A DNA stretch of 61,961 nt, taken from the NCBI RefSeq assembly GCF_003113895.1, contig NZ_BDUD01000001.1:2696217-2758177 (forward strand), given 5' to 3'. This DNA is from Nostoc commune NIES-4072. GTDB taxonomy: Bacteria > Cyanobacteriota > Cyanobacteriia > Cyanobacteriales > Nostocaceae. A program made the position numbers and the translations under genes. The notes beneath the pieces were generated by a model, which was not told the origin of the DNA, made no database searches, and was given only the letters and a program-made list of their open reading frames with translations. Of the stretch, positions 60,784 to 61,961 are shown one piece after another; the stretch's first letter is position 1, and the number at the start of each line of letters is the position of its first letter.

Positions 60784-60915
60784 TCAGAGCCAGCTATATG
60801 TGCGTTTGCGAAAGCCTTCTGTCTGATTCAGCAAGTAAACCACAATAAACATGAATGCGATCGCCATAATCATCAGTGGTGGTTTTACCAATGATCTAAT
60901 CCACCAAACCTCCAT
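60784..60915 (-). CDS. Possible 43-residue single-helix membrane protein
   Basis: A minus-strand frame of 43 residues beginning MEVWWIRSLVKPPLMIMAIAF and continuing MFIVVYLLNQTEGFRKRTYSWL. One hydrophobic helix (about 12-32) has positive residues on both sides. No ribosome-binding site is obvious, and I know no family. The composition is far from random for AT-rich intergenic DNA. Confidence 0.4.
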   Translation of the reverse strand: MEVWWIRSLVKPPLMIMAIAFMFIVVYLLNQTEGFRKRTYSWL

Positions 60916-61098
60916 TGTGTACAGTAAAGGTATACCAAATAAAAAACCTCCGCAAGCACCGCGAATTTATAATATTTTCATATTTTTCAGGGTGGGTATT
61001 CTGTCGCACCCCGTATCTATCTTAAGATACATAATCTACCAAATTCTTCTTTCGGTTGATGGAAGTCAAAAATAATACACTACTGTTAGTTTATGTAA

Positions 61099-61252
61099 TA
61101 TAGGATTACTATTTGATTTTTGAATGGAATTAGGTATTGTAGAGTGTGTTAGAACAGAGTTCGTAACGCACTATTATCAAGGGTTTGATGCCGTACTCTC
61201 CGTGCTAACACATCCTACAGATATTTTCTCCAAATCAAACCGGATTCCTATA
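61099..61252. mobile_element. MITE, TATAGGA family copy 4 (subfamily B)
   Basis: A 154-bp element identical to 58174-58327. It ends 32 bases before the CsbD start codon, so it lies in that gene's promoter region. Confidence 0.95.
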
Positions 61253-61284
61253 GCTGAATCAACTACAAGCTGGAAGTAAAAACT

Positions 61285-61467
61285 ATGAGTGTTGAAAAAA
61301 GAGTAGAAGCTACTGCAAAAAATATTGAAGGGAAAATTCAAGAGGTTGTGGGTGAAATAACAGGTAATCCACAAGATAAAGCCGAAGGACAAACAAAGCA
61401 AGCCCAAGCTCAAGCTACTCACACTGTAGAAAACATTAAAGACGAACTTAAGAAAGCTTTAGATTAA
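61285..61467 (+). CDS. CsbD-family stress protein
   Basis: The 60-residue hydrophilic protein matches CsbD: VEATAKNIEGKIQEVVGEITGNPQDKAEGQTKQAQAQATHTVENIKDEL. CsbD proteins are general-stress-induced (sigma-B in Bacillus) and of unknown mechanism. GGAAG precedes the ATG by ten bases. A MITE inserted just upstream may have changed its promoter. It completes the stress block with dps and the ChaB gene. Confidence 0.93.
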   Translation: MSVEKRVEATAKNIEGKIQEVVGEITGNPQDKAEGQTKQAQAQATHTVENIKDELKKALD

Positions 61468-61531
61468 TTTAGTTTTTGCAGTGTAAATATAAATATTAGA
61501 CTAGCGATGATTCATGATTCATAGTCTAACA

Positions 61532-61684
61532 TTAATTACTCCACTTACTTTGAGAATGTTTAATCGGTTCTCTTTTTGGCAATGGCTTTTGGTCAGATAG
61601 ATTCAGAGAGGGTGCGTTGTTGGCTTGGGTAGGTAAATACTGCTTTTGTTGTGATTTGGCGAACTTTTTTTCTTGTGTCATCAT
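61532..61684 (-). CDS. Possible 50-residue polar protein
   Basis: A minus-strand frame of 50 residues (MMTQEKKFAKSQQKQYLPTQ, then ANNAPSLNLSDQKPLPKREP, then IKHSQSKWSN). GGAG lies nine bases before the ATG at 61684, and a second ATG follows at 61681. It is basic, glutamine/proline-rich and probably disordered. I do not recognise it. Confidence 0.5.
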   Translation of the reverse strand: MMTQEKKFAKSQQKQYLPTQANNAPSLNLSDQKPLPKREPIKHSQSKWSN

Positions 61685-61714
61685 CGTAGTTGACTCCAAT
61701 TGTAGGGGTTAAAT

Positions 61715-61756
61715 GAAAGGCGATCGCCCTCGGCCAAGAGTCCGCGATCGCCTTTC
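61715..61756. terminator. HIP1-containing hairpin
   Basis: gaaaggcgatcgc (61715-61727) and gcgatcgcctttc (61744-61756) form a 13-bp stem whose arms each contain the HIP1 octamer or most of it, followed by ttattttaattt on the plus strand. It could end a plus-strand transcript from CsbD. Confidence 0.65.
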
Positions 61757-61925
61757 TTATTTTAATTTATAGTAGTATTTTATACTTGTCAATAGTTTTT
61801 TAAGTGTTTTTACATAGATTAGGCGTGAAGATGTCATTAGTCATTTGTCCTTTGTAATCACAACTGAGCAAGGACGACCATAACAAAAATTCTCACAACT
61901 CAAATAAGATTGCTATAAGTTCCTA

Positions 61926-61961
61926 TATTGAATTCGGGTAGCCGTTTATTGAATTCGGGTA
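61926..61961. repeat. 21-bp tandem repeat at window end
   Basis: tattgaattcgggtagccgt(t) followed by tattgaattcgggta, in 21-base register and cut by the window end. The reverse complement of the array at 1-52 is loosely similar (ctatttcggggtacgcattt). Confidence 0.7.

Noticed and set aside
60851..61075. 74-residue plus-strand frame
   Set aside because: Overlaps the small minus-strand membrane frame, no ribosome-binding site, no protein-like conservation pattern.
1..61961. tRNA, rRNA or known riboswitch
   Set aside because: Scanned by eye for cloverleaf ends, anticodon arms and conserved rRNA or riboswitch cores; none convincing.

Overview
The window looks like chromosomal DNA of a filamentous, probably heterocyst-forming cyanobacterium of the Nostoc group. 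Evidence: HIP1 octamers (GCGATCGC) everywhere, heptameric short tandem repeats (ggagtta, attgcga, gggagca types), 21-27 base small dispersed repeats with a ggcgggctacgcctacgc core, and genes typical of the group (cyanobacterial hfq beside dapF, a Mo-nitrogenase-C-terminal-like protein, multi-GAF sensors, GUN4, ChaB/Dps/CsbD stress proteins). Both window ends lie in 21-bp tandem repeats, so this may be a complete contig broken at repeats. No rRNA, tRNA or CRISPR array was seen.

Layout. 0-5 kb: a truncated Uma2 nuclease and GNAT, then an alkylation-repair pair (ada, an alkA-like glycosylase) separated by a MITE, an EamA exporter and an IS630 remnant. 5-12 kb: dapF/hfq divergent pair, a GAF-GAF-GGDEF diguanylate cyclase, a CPA2 antiporter and a TTC38-like TPR protein. 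12-19 kb: a decaying cluster with sulfur- or xenobiotic-scavenging character (PhnD-like binding protein, arylsulfotransferase and GST fragments, aldo/keto reductase, 2OG-Fe(II) oxygenase, dicluster ferredoxin, FAD-protein stump, a GST split by a MITE, a methyltransferase). 19.5-22.8 kb: an IS982 element followed by an IS4-like element that carries a four-helix-bundle passenger gene and is itself broken by a second copy of the same MITE. 23-37 kb: a broken M50-TPR gene, haem peroxidase, acnB, and an accessory set resembling a defence/addiction island (YgiT/DUF4258 pair, DUF559 nuclease between two 95-bp repeats, DUF29, DUF4351, a TIR-GUN4 fusion with a conserved partner, a ParE/HigA-like pair, Uma2). 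37-49 kb: ferredoxin, a GT39 glycosyltransferase, DUF3326, CPBP protease, a four-GAF cyanobacteriochrome-like membrane protein, purN, a sugar ABC permease, a thermonuclease and an unknown protein with an attenuator-like leader. 49-62 kb: ferritin-like protein, HxlR regulator, tandem VWA proteins, obgE, a TerB/Mo-nitrogenase-C protein, a glutamate-cysteine-ligase-like protein, and a stress block (low-temperature-induced-like protein, Dps, ChaB, CsbD).

The main signals beyond ordinary annotation are: (1) a two-gene TIR-GUN4 operon, a candidate tetrapyrrole-responsive TIR effector; (2) alternating intact and degenerate dual-cysteine (DXCF) GAF domains in a membrane protein with no output domain; (3) three MITE families, two with readable target duplications; (4) five copies of one MITE family, three starting 2-3 bases after a stop codon and one supplying the start codon of the alkA-like gene; (5) an exact filled-site/empty-site comparison for a 21-base dispersed repeat.
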